A stretch of 5,105 nt of DNA from Deltaproteobacteria bacterium (lineage in GTDB: Bacteria; Myxococcota_A; Polyangia; Polyangiales; Houyiibacteriaceae): positions 1 through 5,105 of the forward strand of contig JAFDFW010000722.1 of NCBI GenBank assembly GCA_019309605.1. Direction: 5' to 3'. Both the position numbers and the translations under genes were made by a program. Every line of letters begins with the position of its first letter. Positions within the stretch are counted from its first letter, which is position 1. The notes beneath the pieces are model-generated. The model was not told where the DNA came from. It did not search any database and worked only from the letters and a program-made list of their open reading frames with translations. This document shows, one piece after another, positions 1-5,105 of the stretch.

Positions 1-128
1 GTGATCTTGTCCACCGGCGTATCACCGGCAAGCAATGCAGCTGTTGCATCGAGGATCCGCTCGACGCGGTCGCGTGAGCGGTCCTGGCTGGGTCTCCTGC
101 GCGGAGCGAGCTGGTCGGTCTTGGTCAT
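1..128 (-). CDS. TetR-family transcriptional regulator, N-terminal fragment (runs off the window)
   Basis: Read on the minus strand from ATG at 128-126, the frame stays open for 42 codons to the window edge, so the C-terminal part is missing. Residues 17-33 (RSRDRVERILDATAALL) match the first DNA-binding helix of TetR-type repressors, whose usual pattern is R-x-R-I-L-D-A-A-x-x-L-F. It is preceded by a basic Arg/Pro-rich leader (RRRPSQDR), also common in this family. The recognition helix and ligand domain lie outside the window, so the effector cannot be guessed. It is divergent from ppk1, with 130 bp between the two start codons. TetR proteins often repress themselves and a divergent neighbour, so ppk1 or genes downstream of the regulator are possible targets; this is inference. 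No ATG, GTG or TTG lies in frame just upstream, and no clear Shine-Dalgarno sequence precedes the start. The family call rests on about 25 residues. Confidence 0.72.
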   Translation of the reverse strand, partial: MTKTDQLAPRRRPSQDRSRDRVERILDATAALLAGDTPVDKI

Positions 129-258
129 CGCAATGATTCGGACGCGTCTTGGGGCCGGATTTACCGGAAAAACCGGGGCGTGACTAGCCCCTGCGCATTC
201 GAGCCCCTAGATCGGAGCTGCAATTGCGGGCTACACTCGGAATTCACCAATTGTTGCT
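129..258. promoter_or_regulatory. Divergent intergenic region between the TetR-like gene and ppk1
   Basis: This 130-bp non-coding stretch must carry the promoters of both divergent genes. CCGG occurs three times at exact 9-bp spacing (155-158, 164-167, 173-176), separated by A/T-only 5-mers. A 7-bp direct repeat AGCCCCT occurs at 186-192 and 202-208, flanked by CTAG at 184-187 and 207-210. For ppk1 a possible -10 is TACACT (232-237), which would leave a leader of about 15 nt, but no good -35 sits 16-18 bp upstream of it. TTGCGG (224-229) is a possible -35 for a weaker element nearer the start. No Shine-Dalgarno sequence precedes the ppk1 ATG. The boundaries are certain; the promoter assignments are not. 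Confidence 0.5.
153..176. repeat. Triple CCGG repeat with 9-bp period, possible operator
   Basis: The sequence reads CCGG-ATTTA-CCGG-AAAAA-CCGG. Because CCGG is its own reverse complement, each adjacent pair also forms an inverted repeat around an A/T-only spacer. It lies about 27-48 bp upstream of the TetR-like start codon, a position where an autoregulatory operator would commonly be found. No protein can be assigned to it from sequence alone, and short CCGG words are frequent in GC-rich DNA. The regular spacing and A/T spacers are the reason to record it. Confidence 0.3.
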
Positions 259-2382
259 ATGAGCACTGCTTCAACCACCAACGGACATCCGGCGGCTGGC
301 GTTTCGGATGAGGAAAAGAAGCGCCCAGTCTCCGATATCGATCTGGACGCGCCCGAGTACTACCTCAATCGCGAGCTGACCTGGCTCACCTTCGTCAAGC
401 GCGTTCTGCACGAGGCCGAGGACAGCCGAACGCCGTTGCTCGAGCGGGTGAAGTTCCTCGCGATCACGAGCTCGATCCTCGATGAGTTCTTCATGAAGCG
501 TATCGGCGGCCTCAAGCAGCAGGTGGCAGCCGGTGTGCACAAGCTCACCGTGGATGGCCGCTCCCCAATACAGCAGATCAAGGAGTCCCACCAGCTCATC
601 CGGCCGCTCAACGTCGAGCAGCAGGGCCTGTGGGTCAAGCTTCGCAAGAAGTTGAAGGACGTCGGCGTACAGCTCGCCTCCTACGAGTCGCTTCCCGAAA
701 AGGATCAGCGGTGGCTTCGCGACGACTACCTCGACAATATTTTCCCGTTGGTCACGCCGCAGGCGATGGACCCGGCACATCCGTTTCCGTTCGTGTCGAA
801 CCTGTCGCTCAACTTGTTGGCGTCGCTCCACTATCCGGACGACCCTGTGCCGTTGATGGCGCGCGTGAAAGTGCCCTTGGGCGCAGGTGTTCCGCGTTTC
901 ATCCGGGTTCGTGATTCGTTGCGGTTCGTGCCGCTCGAAGAGATCATGGCGAACAACCTCGATCTGTTGTTTCCCGGCATGGTCATCGAGCGCACCGAGC
1001 TGTTCCGTGTGACCCGCAATGCCGATGTCGAGAGCGACGAGGAACAGGCGGACGATTTGCTCGCACTGATCGAGTCGGAGTTGCAGGAGCGCAAGTTCGC
1101 GCCGATCGTTCGCCTCGAGGTGGCTCGTGGGATGGATGCGACTCACCGCGGACGGCTGGCCGCCGAGCTTGGCCTCGACGAGCAGGCGGACGTCTTCGAG
1201 GTCGACGGGTTCCTCGGGCTCGACGCCCTGTTCCAGTTGGCTGGGCTCGACCTGCCGGAGCATCGCGATCCCGACCACCGGCCGGTGGATGCACCGCGCC
1301 TCGTGGGGCGAAGCAACATTTTTCATGCCATCCGCGACAATGAAGCCCTGCTGCTTCACCACCCGTACGAGGCGTTCGGCACGTCCGTGGAGCGGTTTCT
1401 TCGTGAAGCCAGCGAGGACCCGAAGGTCCGCGCGATCAAGGTGACGCTCTACCGCACCTCGTCGAAATCACGCGTCATTCAGCACCTCATCAACGCGGCG
1501 CTCAATGGCAAGCAGGTGGCGGTGGTCGTCGAGCTCAAGGCTCGCTTCGACGAAGAGGCGAATATCAACTGGGCGAGCAAGCTCGAGCAGGCCGGCATTC
1601 ATGTGACCTACGGGGTGGTGGGGCTCAAGACCCATTGCAAGGTCATCCTCGTCGTTCGTCGCGACCACAACGGCCTGCGTCGCTACGTGCACATCGGCAC
1701 AGGCAACTACCACGAGGAGACCGCCAAGCTCTACTCGGACATCGGGCTGCTTACCTGCGATCCGGGCATCGGCCGCGACGCGACCGAGCTCTTCAACTAT
1801 CTCACGACTGGCTACAGACCGAGCCGTACCTACAAGAAGCTGCTCCCCGCACCCAAGCTCCTCAAGCCCGCACTTCTCAAGAAGATTAGGCGAGAGATCC
1901 GCCGGGTCAGTGAAGGGCAGAAGGGTCTGATCCAGATCAAGACCAACGCGCTCGAAGATGTCGACATTACCCGCGCGCTGTACGAGGCTTCGCAGGCCGG
2001 TGTGCACGTCGACCTGATTGTTCGGGACTCGTGCCGATTGCGTCCGCGCGTTGCGGGCGTGTCAGACAACATTCGGGTTGTCAGCATCGTCGGCCGTTTC
2101 CTCGAGCACTCGCGCATCTACCACTTCCACAACGGGGGCGAGGAGGAGTACTACATCGGCTCGGCCGACTGCATGACGCGGAACCTCGTGAGCCGGGTCG
2201 AAGTGCTGACTCCCGTCGAGCCGCTTCCCGACGGAAGCTACGTTCAGCGAGACGGCGACAAAGACATCGACGGCGCGCACCAACAAATGATCAAGTGGGC
2301 AGAGGGCCGTTTTGCGGAAGCCAACCGGTTGCGCAGGCGCACTGCCCGTGGCCCGCGTGGTCTTGCGTCGCCCGACGAATAG
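259..2382 (+). CDS. ppk1: Polyphosphate kinase 1 (PPK1)
   Basis: PPK1 (EC 2.7.4.1) reversibly transfers the ATP gamma-phosphate onto a growing inorganic polyphosphate chain through a phosphohistidine. The protein is 707 aa, against 688 for E. coli; the extra residues are mainly an N-terminal tail of about 30 aa and a basic C-terminal tail. The N domain starts near residue 34 (YYLNRELTWLTF, then LDEFFMKRIGGLK). Hand alignment to E. coli Ppk gives the phospho-acceptor His459 in LKTHCK (E. coli H435), His478 in YVHIGTGNY (H454), Mg-site Arg399 in TLYRT (R375) and Arg429 in ARFDEE (R405). The nucleotide-site residues are Tyr492 (Y468), Arg589 (R564) and His617 in RFLEHSR (H592). Asn45 of E. coli is replaced by Ile73. 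The start is fixed by an in-frame TAG at 208-210 with no other ATG/GTG/TTG between. There is no Shine-Dalgarno sequence, so translation may use a very short leader. The identification is secure. Confidence 0.97.
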   Translation: MSTASTTNGHPAAGVSDEEKKRPVSDIDLDAPEYYLNRELTWLTFVKRVLHEAEDSRTPLLERVKFLAITSSILDEFFMKRIGGLKQQVAAGVHKLTVDGRSPIQQIKESHQLIRPLNVEQQGLWVKLRKKLKDVGVQLASYESLPEKDQRWLRDDYLDNIFPLVTPQAMDPAHPFPFVSNLSLNLLASLHYPDDPVPLMARVKVPLGAGVPRFIRVRDSLRFVPLEEIMANNLDLLFPGMVIERTELFRVTRNADVESDEEQADDLLALIESELQERKFAPIVRLEVARGMDATHRGRLAAELGLDEQADVFEVDGFLGLDALFQLAGLDLPEHRDPDHRPVDAPRLVGRSNIFHAIRDNEALLLHHPYEAFGTSVERFLREASEDPKVRAIKVTLYRTSSKSRVIQHLINAALNGKQVAVVVELKARFDEEANINWASKLEQAGIHVTYGVVGLKTHCKVILVVRRDHNGLRRYVHIGTGNYHEETAKLYSDIGLLTCDPGIGRDATELFNYLTTGYRPSRTYKKLLPAPKLLKPALLKKIRREIRRVSEGQKGLIQIKTNALEDVDITRALYEASQAGVHVDLIVRDSCRLRPRVAGVSDNIRVVSIVGRFLEHSRIYHFHNGGEEEYYIGSADCMTRNLVSRVEVLTPVEPLPDGSYVQRDGDKDIDGAHQQMIKWAEGRFAEANRLRRRTARGPRGLASPDE

Positions 2383-2390
2383 AGAGAGAG
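2381..2390 (+). repeat. (AG)5 dinucleotide run at the ppk1 stop
   Basis: Five AG units begin inside the ppk1 TAG stop codon. They are the only purine-rich stretch before the next gene, but they end 18 nt upstream of its ATG, too far for a normal Shine-Dalgarno contact. No in-frame start codon lies at a better distance. A run of five units is short for phase variation and does not affect either reading frame. Confidence 0.5.
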
Positions 2391-2408
2391 TGCTCGTTCC
2401 GGCTCGTC

Positions 2409-3047
2409 ATGGTCACTAACCTGTCACGGATTGCTCTGACACTCGCTGCTGCCGCGCTTCTCTCGACTGCGCCAGCTTCGTCACAGCGAACTCTGATGGC
2501 GTCTCCCACTTGCGAGGAGCTGACCATCATGGACTTCCTCGCTCGCCTCGACGAGGAGCGTGGCCGCTACAAGAGAGGTCTCGACGTCGAGGACCGGCGC
2601 GACTTGTCTCAGCTCCGACGGGAAGTGTGCGCGCCGTACGTGGGCTATCGCGTCACGCGCCAGCCGACGACGACTTGGTCGAACGGGCGTGTGATCGTTC
2701 GCGGATACCTGGAGCTCAATCATCCAAATGGTCGCATTGCTAAGAGCCGAAGTGGCGAGTGGTTCTACCCAAGCGGTGCGAGGGCGAAAAGCGCGCTCGG
2801 GAAGTGGGAGTATCCGAACGGCCTGCTCGCGCGGACCTCCAAAGGCGGTATCTGGTACACGCGCGAAGGGAAGTACGTCGAAGACCCGGACAAGGCGCGC
2901 GCCGAGGCATGCGAGTATCTGGGCAAACAGCTTTGTCCGCTGGACTTGCTTTCAGTGACGGTGATGGGGCTCATCAACAAGACGGCCCCGTCTAAAGAAG
3001 AGCCAAAGCCCCAAGAGCCCAAGGGTGCTTCGGACAAAGAAGAGTAG
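2409..3047 (+). CDS. Exported protein of unknown function with 15-residue YPNG/W repeats
   Basis: This 212-aa protein has no family name I can assign. Residues 1-25 look like a Sec signal peptide: Arg7, a hydrophobic Ala/Leu core at 8-18, and a likely cleavage after APASS, suggesting a periplasmic or secreted product. The mature part has four cysteines (C35, C74, C168, C176), an even number that would allow two disulfides. Residues 104-150 hold an exact 15-residue repeat: P-x-G at 106-108, 121-123 and 136-138; Ala at 111/126/141; Gly at 116/131/146; Trp at 118 and 133. This resembles MORN-type YPNG repeats. The C-terminus (191-212) is a Lys/Glu/Pro-rich low-complexity tail. The start lies 26 bp after ppk1, so co-transcription is possible. 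The frame is open further upstream inside ppk1, but the signal peptide supports ATG 2409. No good Shine-Dalgarno sequence is seen. Confidence 0.82.
   Translation: MVTNLSRIALTLAAAALLSTAPASSQRTLMASPTCEELTIMDFLARLDEERGRYKRGLDVEDRRDLSQLRREVCAPYVGYRVTRQPTTTWSNGRVIVRGYLELNHPNGRIAKSRSGEWFYPSGARAKSALGKWEYPNGLLARTSKGGIWYTREGKYVEDPDKARAEACEYLGKQLCPLDLLSVTVMGLINKTAPSKEEPKPQEPKGASDKEE
2718..2858 (+). repeat. Coding repeat: three ungapped 15-residue YPNG-type units plus a partial fourth
   Basis: This covers residues 104-150 of the exported protein. Units align without gaps as NHPNGRIAKSRSGEW, FYPSGARAKSALGKW and EYPNGLLARTSKGGI, with a decayed fourth start at Tyr150. The protein repeat is much clearer than the DNA repeat, so it is old rather than a recent duplication. 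In MORN and related repeats such units form short beta-hairpins; that structure is inference here. Confidence 0.75.
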
Positions 3048-3049
3048 GG

Positions 3050-3069
3050 CGCCGGTCCGCGGACGGGCG
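3050..3069. promoter_or_regulatory. GC-rich dyad just after the exported-protein gene
   Basis: The core GTCCGCGGAC (3055-3064) is a perfect 10-bp palindrome. With flanking CGCC (3050-3053) and GGCG (3066-3069) it forms a 20-bp palindrome with a single mismatched pair (G3054/G3065). It starts 3 bp after the TAG of the exported-protein gene and ends 41 bp before the next ATG. As RNA it could form a strong hairpin, but no T-run follows, so it is not a standard intrinsic terminator. It could instead be an operator for the downstream pair of genes. GC-only palindromes arise by chance more often in GC-rich DNA. Confidence 0.4.
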
Positions 3070-3073
3070 GATG

Positions 3074-3102
3074 CTGTCGGGCGAGTCCCAGTGTGGTAGA
3101 AC
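3074..3102 (+). promoter_or_regulatory. Possible promoter for the KSI-like/propeller gene pair
   Basis: A -10-like TAGAAC (3097-3102, four of six matches to TATAAT) follows TGTGG and sits 17 bp after a weak -35-like CTGTCG (3074-3079). Transcription would start near 3109, almost on the ATG at 3111, which would explain the absence of a Shine-Dalgarno sequence there. The match is modest. Confidence 0.3.
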
Positions 3103-3110
3103 CGCCGCCC

Positions 3111-3962
3111 ATGATTGAGCCTCCGCTGCAAACCCCATCCGCGTTGCCCGACCGGGACGCCCTTCTTCAGATCGCCAAGGCATCGCCCGAGATTGCCGGA
3201 GAACGGGACAAGGAACGATGGCTCGCTCTCTATTCTGACGATGCCATCGTCGAAGACCCGGTCGGCACGCCCGCTTCCCACGCCGGAAGGCGCCCCGGCC
3301 GTTTGGGGGATGAGCTCGGGCGGTTCTACGAGGCGTTCATCGCGTCGACGGCGCTCGAGTTCGTGTCGCATCAGGACATCGTGTCCGACATGCACGTGTT
3401 CCGCGCAGTCGACATTCACACGACCAATCTCAAGACCGGGCTGAAGATGAAGGTCCCGGCGAACCTTCTCTATGAGATCGTCACTCGCGATGGCGGGCTC
3501 GCGATCAGGCGCATGCAGGCCCACTGGGAGCTCAATCGCATGAGCCGCGTGTTGATGGGTGAAGGGTTGCTCGGGATGCGCACGATTGCGGCCTTGAACT
3601 GGAGGATGCTGCGCGCGTTCGGGCCCAAGTGGCTGCTGTCGTACTTCAAGTCGTCGCAGCAGGGGGTTGGCAACGCAGGGAAGGAGCTCGTTGAGCGGCT
3701 TGCGCATCAGGGGCGTGAACGCACTGAGATCGTCGCGCCAGGAGTGAGGGTGGAGCTGCCCGGCGGGGCATCTGTTTCGCGGACTGAGTTTGCTGACCGG
3801 TGCACCGCACTCGAGCTTCGTGACCTGTTGGCATCGGGTCAGACGGTGTCGGGTTTCGCATCCATCGAGTGGGACGCGCGCACGCGACAGGCGGCGTTCG
3901 TCGCCGAGCTCGATGCGGCTGGCACGCAGGTGCAACGCCTTCGGTGGTTCTGGGAAGGATGA
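3111..3962 (+). CDS. NTF2-like / ketosteroid-isomerase-like protein, apparently two-domain
   Basis: This 283-aa protein has an N-terminal SnoaL/NTF2-like fold at about 15-141. The segment LYSDDAIVEDPVG (40-52) closely resembles the ketosteroid delta5-3-isomerase (KSI) segment containing the catalytic base Asp38, here Asp49. By hand alignment the KSI oxyanion residues are not kept: Tyr14 falls on Ser25 and Asp99 on Asn118. It may therefore be an altered isomerase, a hydratase or cyclase-like relative, or a binding protein. Residues 142-187 are a linker rich in Trp, Met and Leu. Residues 188-283 (VRVELPGG, then TVSGFASIEWD and VQRLRWFWEG) look like a second, diverged NTF2-type half; single KSI domains are about 125 aa. 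No signal peptide is seen. An in-frame GTG at 3093 would add six residues, but would lie on the putative -10 box. The stop nearly abuts the next start, indicating an operon. Confidence 0.82.
   Translation: MIEPPLQTPSALPDRDALLQIAKASPEIAGERDKERWLALYSDDAIVEDPVGTPASHAGRRPGRLGDELGRFYEAFIASTALEFVSHQDIVSDMHVFRAVDIHTTNLKTGLKMKVPANLLYEIVTRDGGLAIRRMQAHWELNRMSRVLMGEGLLGMRTIAALNWRMLRAFGPKWLLSYFKSSQQGVGNAGKELVERLAHQGRERTEIVAPGVRVELPGGASVSRTEFADRCTALELRDLLASGQTVSGFASIEWDARTRQAAFVAELDAAGTQVQRLRWFWEG
3952..3959 (+). promoter_or_regulatory. Shine-Dalgarno sequence of the propeller gene; decides its start
   Basis: GGGAAGGA lies 5 nt upstream of ATG 3965. It runs directly into the alternative ATG at 3959, which would therefore have no spacer. 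This favours 3965 over 3959, although ATG 3959 overlaps the preceding TGA as ATGA, a layout typical of translational coupling. The two options differ by only two residues (Met-Thr). It is the only convincing ribosome binding site in the window. Confidence 0.6.
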
Positions 3963-3964
3963 CG

Positions 3965-5050
3965 ATGGCCAAGAAGGTCGCTGGCTGGTTGGGCAGCGTC
4001 CTGCTCGTTCTCGTCCTCTATCTCTTCCTCTGGCCAGTGCCGATTCACCCTGTCGCCTGGGAGCCGCATCCGGTCCCGGCGCTCGAAGGGGACTTCGCAG
4101 AGAACCGCGTGCTCCAAGGGATGGAGCTTTTCGCCACACCCAATGGTCACGGGCCTGAAGATGTTGCCGTCGATGCGCAGGGGCGCGTCTACGTGGGCCT
4201 CGAAGAAGGTCAGGTCCTTCGCTATGCGGCGGACGGGTCCGATCCCCAGGTGTTCGCCGACACTGGCGGGCGGCCGCTTGGCTTGGACTTCGACAACGAC
4301 GGCAATTTGATCGTCGCCGATGCGTCCAAGGGGTTGCTTTCGATCGACCCAAGCGGTGCGATCGAAGTCTTGTGCACGGAGGCAGGCTATCACCCGTTCA
4401 GATTCACCGATGACGTCGATGTAGACTCCCAAAACGTCGCCTGGTTCTCGGATGCGTCCTACAAATGGAGCCACGACGGCCATGCGATGGAGGAGCCTCT
4501 CGAGAGCGCGCCGAATGGCCGCCTGGTCAAGTACGACATCAACACCGGCGAGTGTTCGGTGGTGCTGGATGAGCTCTTCTTCGCAAACGGTATCGCGGTC
4601 TCTCCGGACGAGACGTATGTCTTGGTCATCGAGACGATGCGGTATCGCGTCAAGCGGGTGTACGTTCGCGGGCCGCGGCGGGGTGATGTGGAGGTATTCG
4701 TCAACAACCTTCCCGGGTTTCCTGACGGCATTTCGACGGGTGCGGACGGGATCTTTTGGTTTTGGCTAGCGATCTACGCGCCCCGCGATGCGATTCTGGA
4801 CTTTGCCGGACCGAAGCCTTGGTTGCGCAAGGTGATGTACCGGCTCCCCCGGGACCTCAAACCCACACCGAGGCGCCACCCCTTTGTTTTGGGGCTCGAT
4901 GCGAGTGGCAAGGTCGTGCGAAACCTGCAGGACGCGGATGGAGCCGATTTTTCCCATTCCACGAACGCCGAGCAGGTCGGCGACTGGCTCTACATTGGGA
5001 GCCTCGCGGAGCCCAAGTGGGGGCGCATCCGTATTTCTTCGCTTCCCTAG
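3965..5050 (+). CDS. Membrane-anchored strictosidine-synthase/SMP-30-like six-bladed beta-propeller
   Basis: This 361-aa protein begins with two lysines and a hydrophobic segment at 5-23 (VAGWLGSVLLVLVLYLFLW). That is a single N-terminal membrane anchor or uncleaved signal, placing the rest outside the cytoplasmic membrane. The body matches the strictosidine-synthase-like/APMAP branch of the SMP-30/gluconolactonase superfamily: NGRLVKYD, VLDELFFANGIAVSPD and NNLPGFPDGIS follow the order seen there. Glu65 (GPEDVAVD), Asn208 (FANGIAVS) and Asp254 (FPDGIS) fall where SMP-30 lactonases bind their divalent metal (Glu18, Asn154, Asp204), so calcium-dependent lactonase or esterase activity is plausible but unproven. 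Plant strictosidine synthase activity is not implied by the name. It follows the KSI-like gene by 2 bp and is probably co-translated with it. The fold is secure; the substrate is unknown. Confidence 0.9.
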   Translation: MAKKVAGWLGSVLLVLVLYLFLWPVPIHPVAWEPHPVPALEGDFAENRVLQGMELFATPNGHGPEDVAVDAQGRVYVGLEEGQVLRYAADGSDPQVFADTGGRPLGLDFDNDGNLIVADASKGLLSIDPSGAIEVLCTEAGYHPFRFTDDVDVDSQNVAWFSDASYKWSHDGHAMEEPLESAPNGRLVKYDINTGECSVVLDELFFANGIAVSPDETYVLVIETMRYRVKRVYVRGPRRGDVEVFVNNLPGFPDGISTGADGIFWFWLAIYAPRDAILDFAGPKPWLRKVMYRLPRDLKPTPRRHPFVLGLDASGKVVRNLQDADGADFSHSTNAEQVGDWLYIGSLAEPKWGRIRISSLP

Positions 5051-5081
5051 TTGGCAACTGCCTTCGAACCAGACTGCCACT

Positions 5082-5104
5082 AAGAAAGCGTCAGACCCCT
5101 TCTT
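5082..5104. repeat. 23-nt imperfect palindrome at the right edge; REP-like element or terminator
   Basis: The arms AAGAAAGCGTC and GACCCCTTCTT flank a central A (5093), and nine of eleven positions pair. The right half, GTCAGACCCCTT, resembles a REP-like palindrome of the type GGGGTCAGACCCC that I recall from many bacterial genomes, often near REP-associated transposases. It lies 32 bp after the propeller stop, with A-rich sequence on the 5' arm and T-rich sequence on the 3' arm, so it could also act as an intrinsic terminator. The window ends one base later, so neither reading can be settled. Confidence 0.45.
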
Positions 5105-5105
5105 G

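Noticed and set aside
1..183. 60-aa plus-strand frame starting at the first base
   Set aside because: The minus strand of the same DNA gives a convincing TetR helix. The plus-strand translation is an Arg/Ser-rich shadow with no domain signal and runs into the intergenic repeat.
271..1362. 363-codon open frame antisense to ppk1
   Set aside because: It lies wholly within the well-supported ppk1 gene and has no recognisable domain. Long antisense frames are expected in GC-rich coding DNA.
1468..2007. 179-codon open frame antisense to the ppk1 catalytic region
   Set aside because: It covers the conserved catalytic core of PPK1, so its composition is dictated by that gene; no family features are seen.
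2031..2408. Upstream in-frame extension of the exported-protein gene into ppk1
   Set aside because: The extension would overlap the ppk1 C-terminus, is Arg-rich and would bury the signal peptide. ATG 2409 gives a proper N-terminus.
3093..3110. GTG start adding six residues to the KSI-like protein
   Set aside because: It has no ribosome site, adds only a Pro-rich stub and would overlap the candidate -10 box. It cannot be fully excluded.
2952..4352. 466-codon open frame antisense to three genes
   Set aside because: It crosses gene borders and an intergenic dyad, is very rich in Arg and Pro, and has no domain signal. The three plus-strand genes have clear features.
5049..5081. Hairpin with AGT-GGCA and TGCCACT arms after the propeller stop
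   Set aside because: The stem is seven pairs with a bulge and an 18-nt loop, is not followed by a T-run, and is weaker than the palindrome just downstream.
1..5105. CRISPR array, tRNA, rRNA, toxin-antitoxin or phage-defence genes
   Set aside because: No regularly spaced repeats of CRISPR length, no tRNA cloverleaf and no defence or toxin domains were seen on either strand.

Overview
This GC-rich, gene-dense bacterial window holds four complete protein genes on the + strand and the 5' end of a fifth gene on the - strand. There is no rRNA, tRNA, CRISPR array or recognisable transposase gene. The gene content (PPK1, a ketosteroid-isomerase-like protein, a strictosidine-synthase/SMP-30-like beta-propeller, a TetR regulator) and base composition fit a high-GC proteobacterium or a Myxococcota/deltaproteobacterial-type chromosome. 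This is a weak guess from general impression; nothing here is diagnostic of a taxon.

Layout. Positions 1-128 (-) encode the N-terminus of a TetR-type regulator that runs off the left edge. A 130-bp divergent intergenic region (129-258) carries a phased CCGG repeat and a short direct repeat. Positions 259-2382 encode polyphosphate kinase 1 (ppk1), with its catalytic histidines and magnesium-binding arginines in place. After 26 bp, 2409-3047 encodes a small exported protein with an ungapped 15-residue YPNG/W repeat; I do not recognise its family by name. A 63-bp gap (3048-3110) contains a strong GC-rich dyad and a possible promoter. Positions 3111-3962 encode a two-part NTF2/ketosteroid-isomerase-like protein. 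It is followed, essentially without a gap, by a membrane-anchored strictosidine-synthase/SMP-30-like six-bladed propeller (3965-5050). The last 55 bp hold no gene but do hold a 23-nt imperfect palindrome at the extreme right edge.

How the parts may work together. ppk1 and the small exported protein could be one transcript (26-bp gap, no terminator seen). The KSI-like and propeller genes are almost certainly co-transcribed and translationally linked. Such a pair suggests small-molecule (steroid, terpenoid or lactone) chemistry, but no substrate can be read from the sequence. Four of the five start codons lack a convincing Shine-Dalgarno sequence; only the propeller gene has a clear one.

No clear novel system is present. 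The items most worth a second look are the substituted catalytic positions in the KSI-like protein and its apparent second NTF2 half, the exported repeat protein next to ppk1, an Asn-to-Ile change at the PPK1 nucleotide site, and the palindrome at the right edge.
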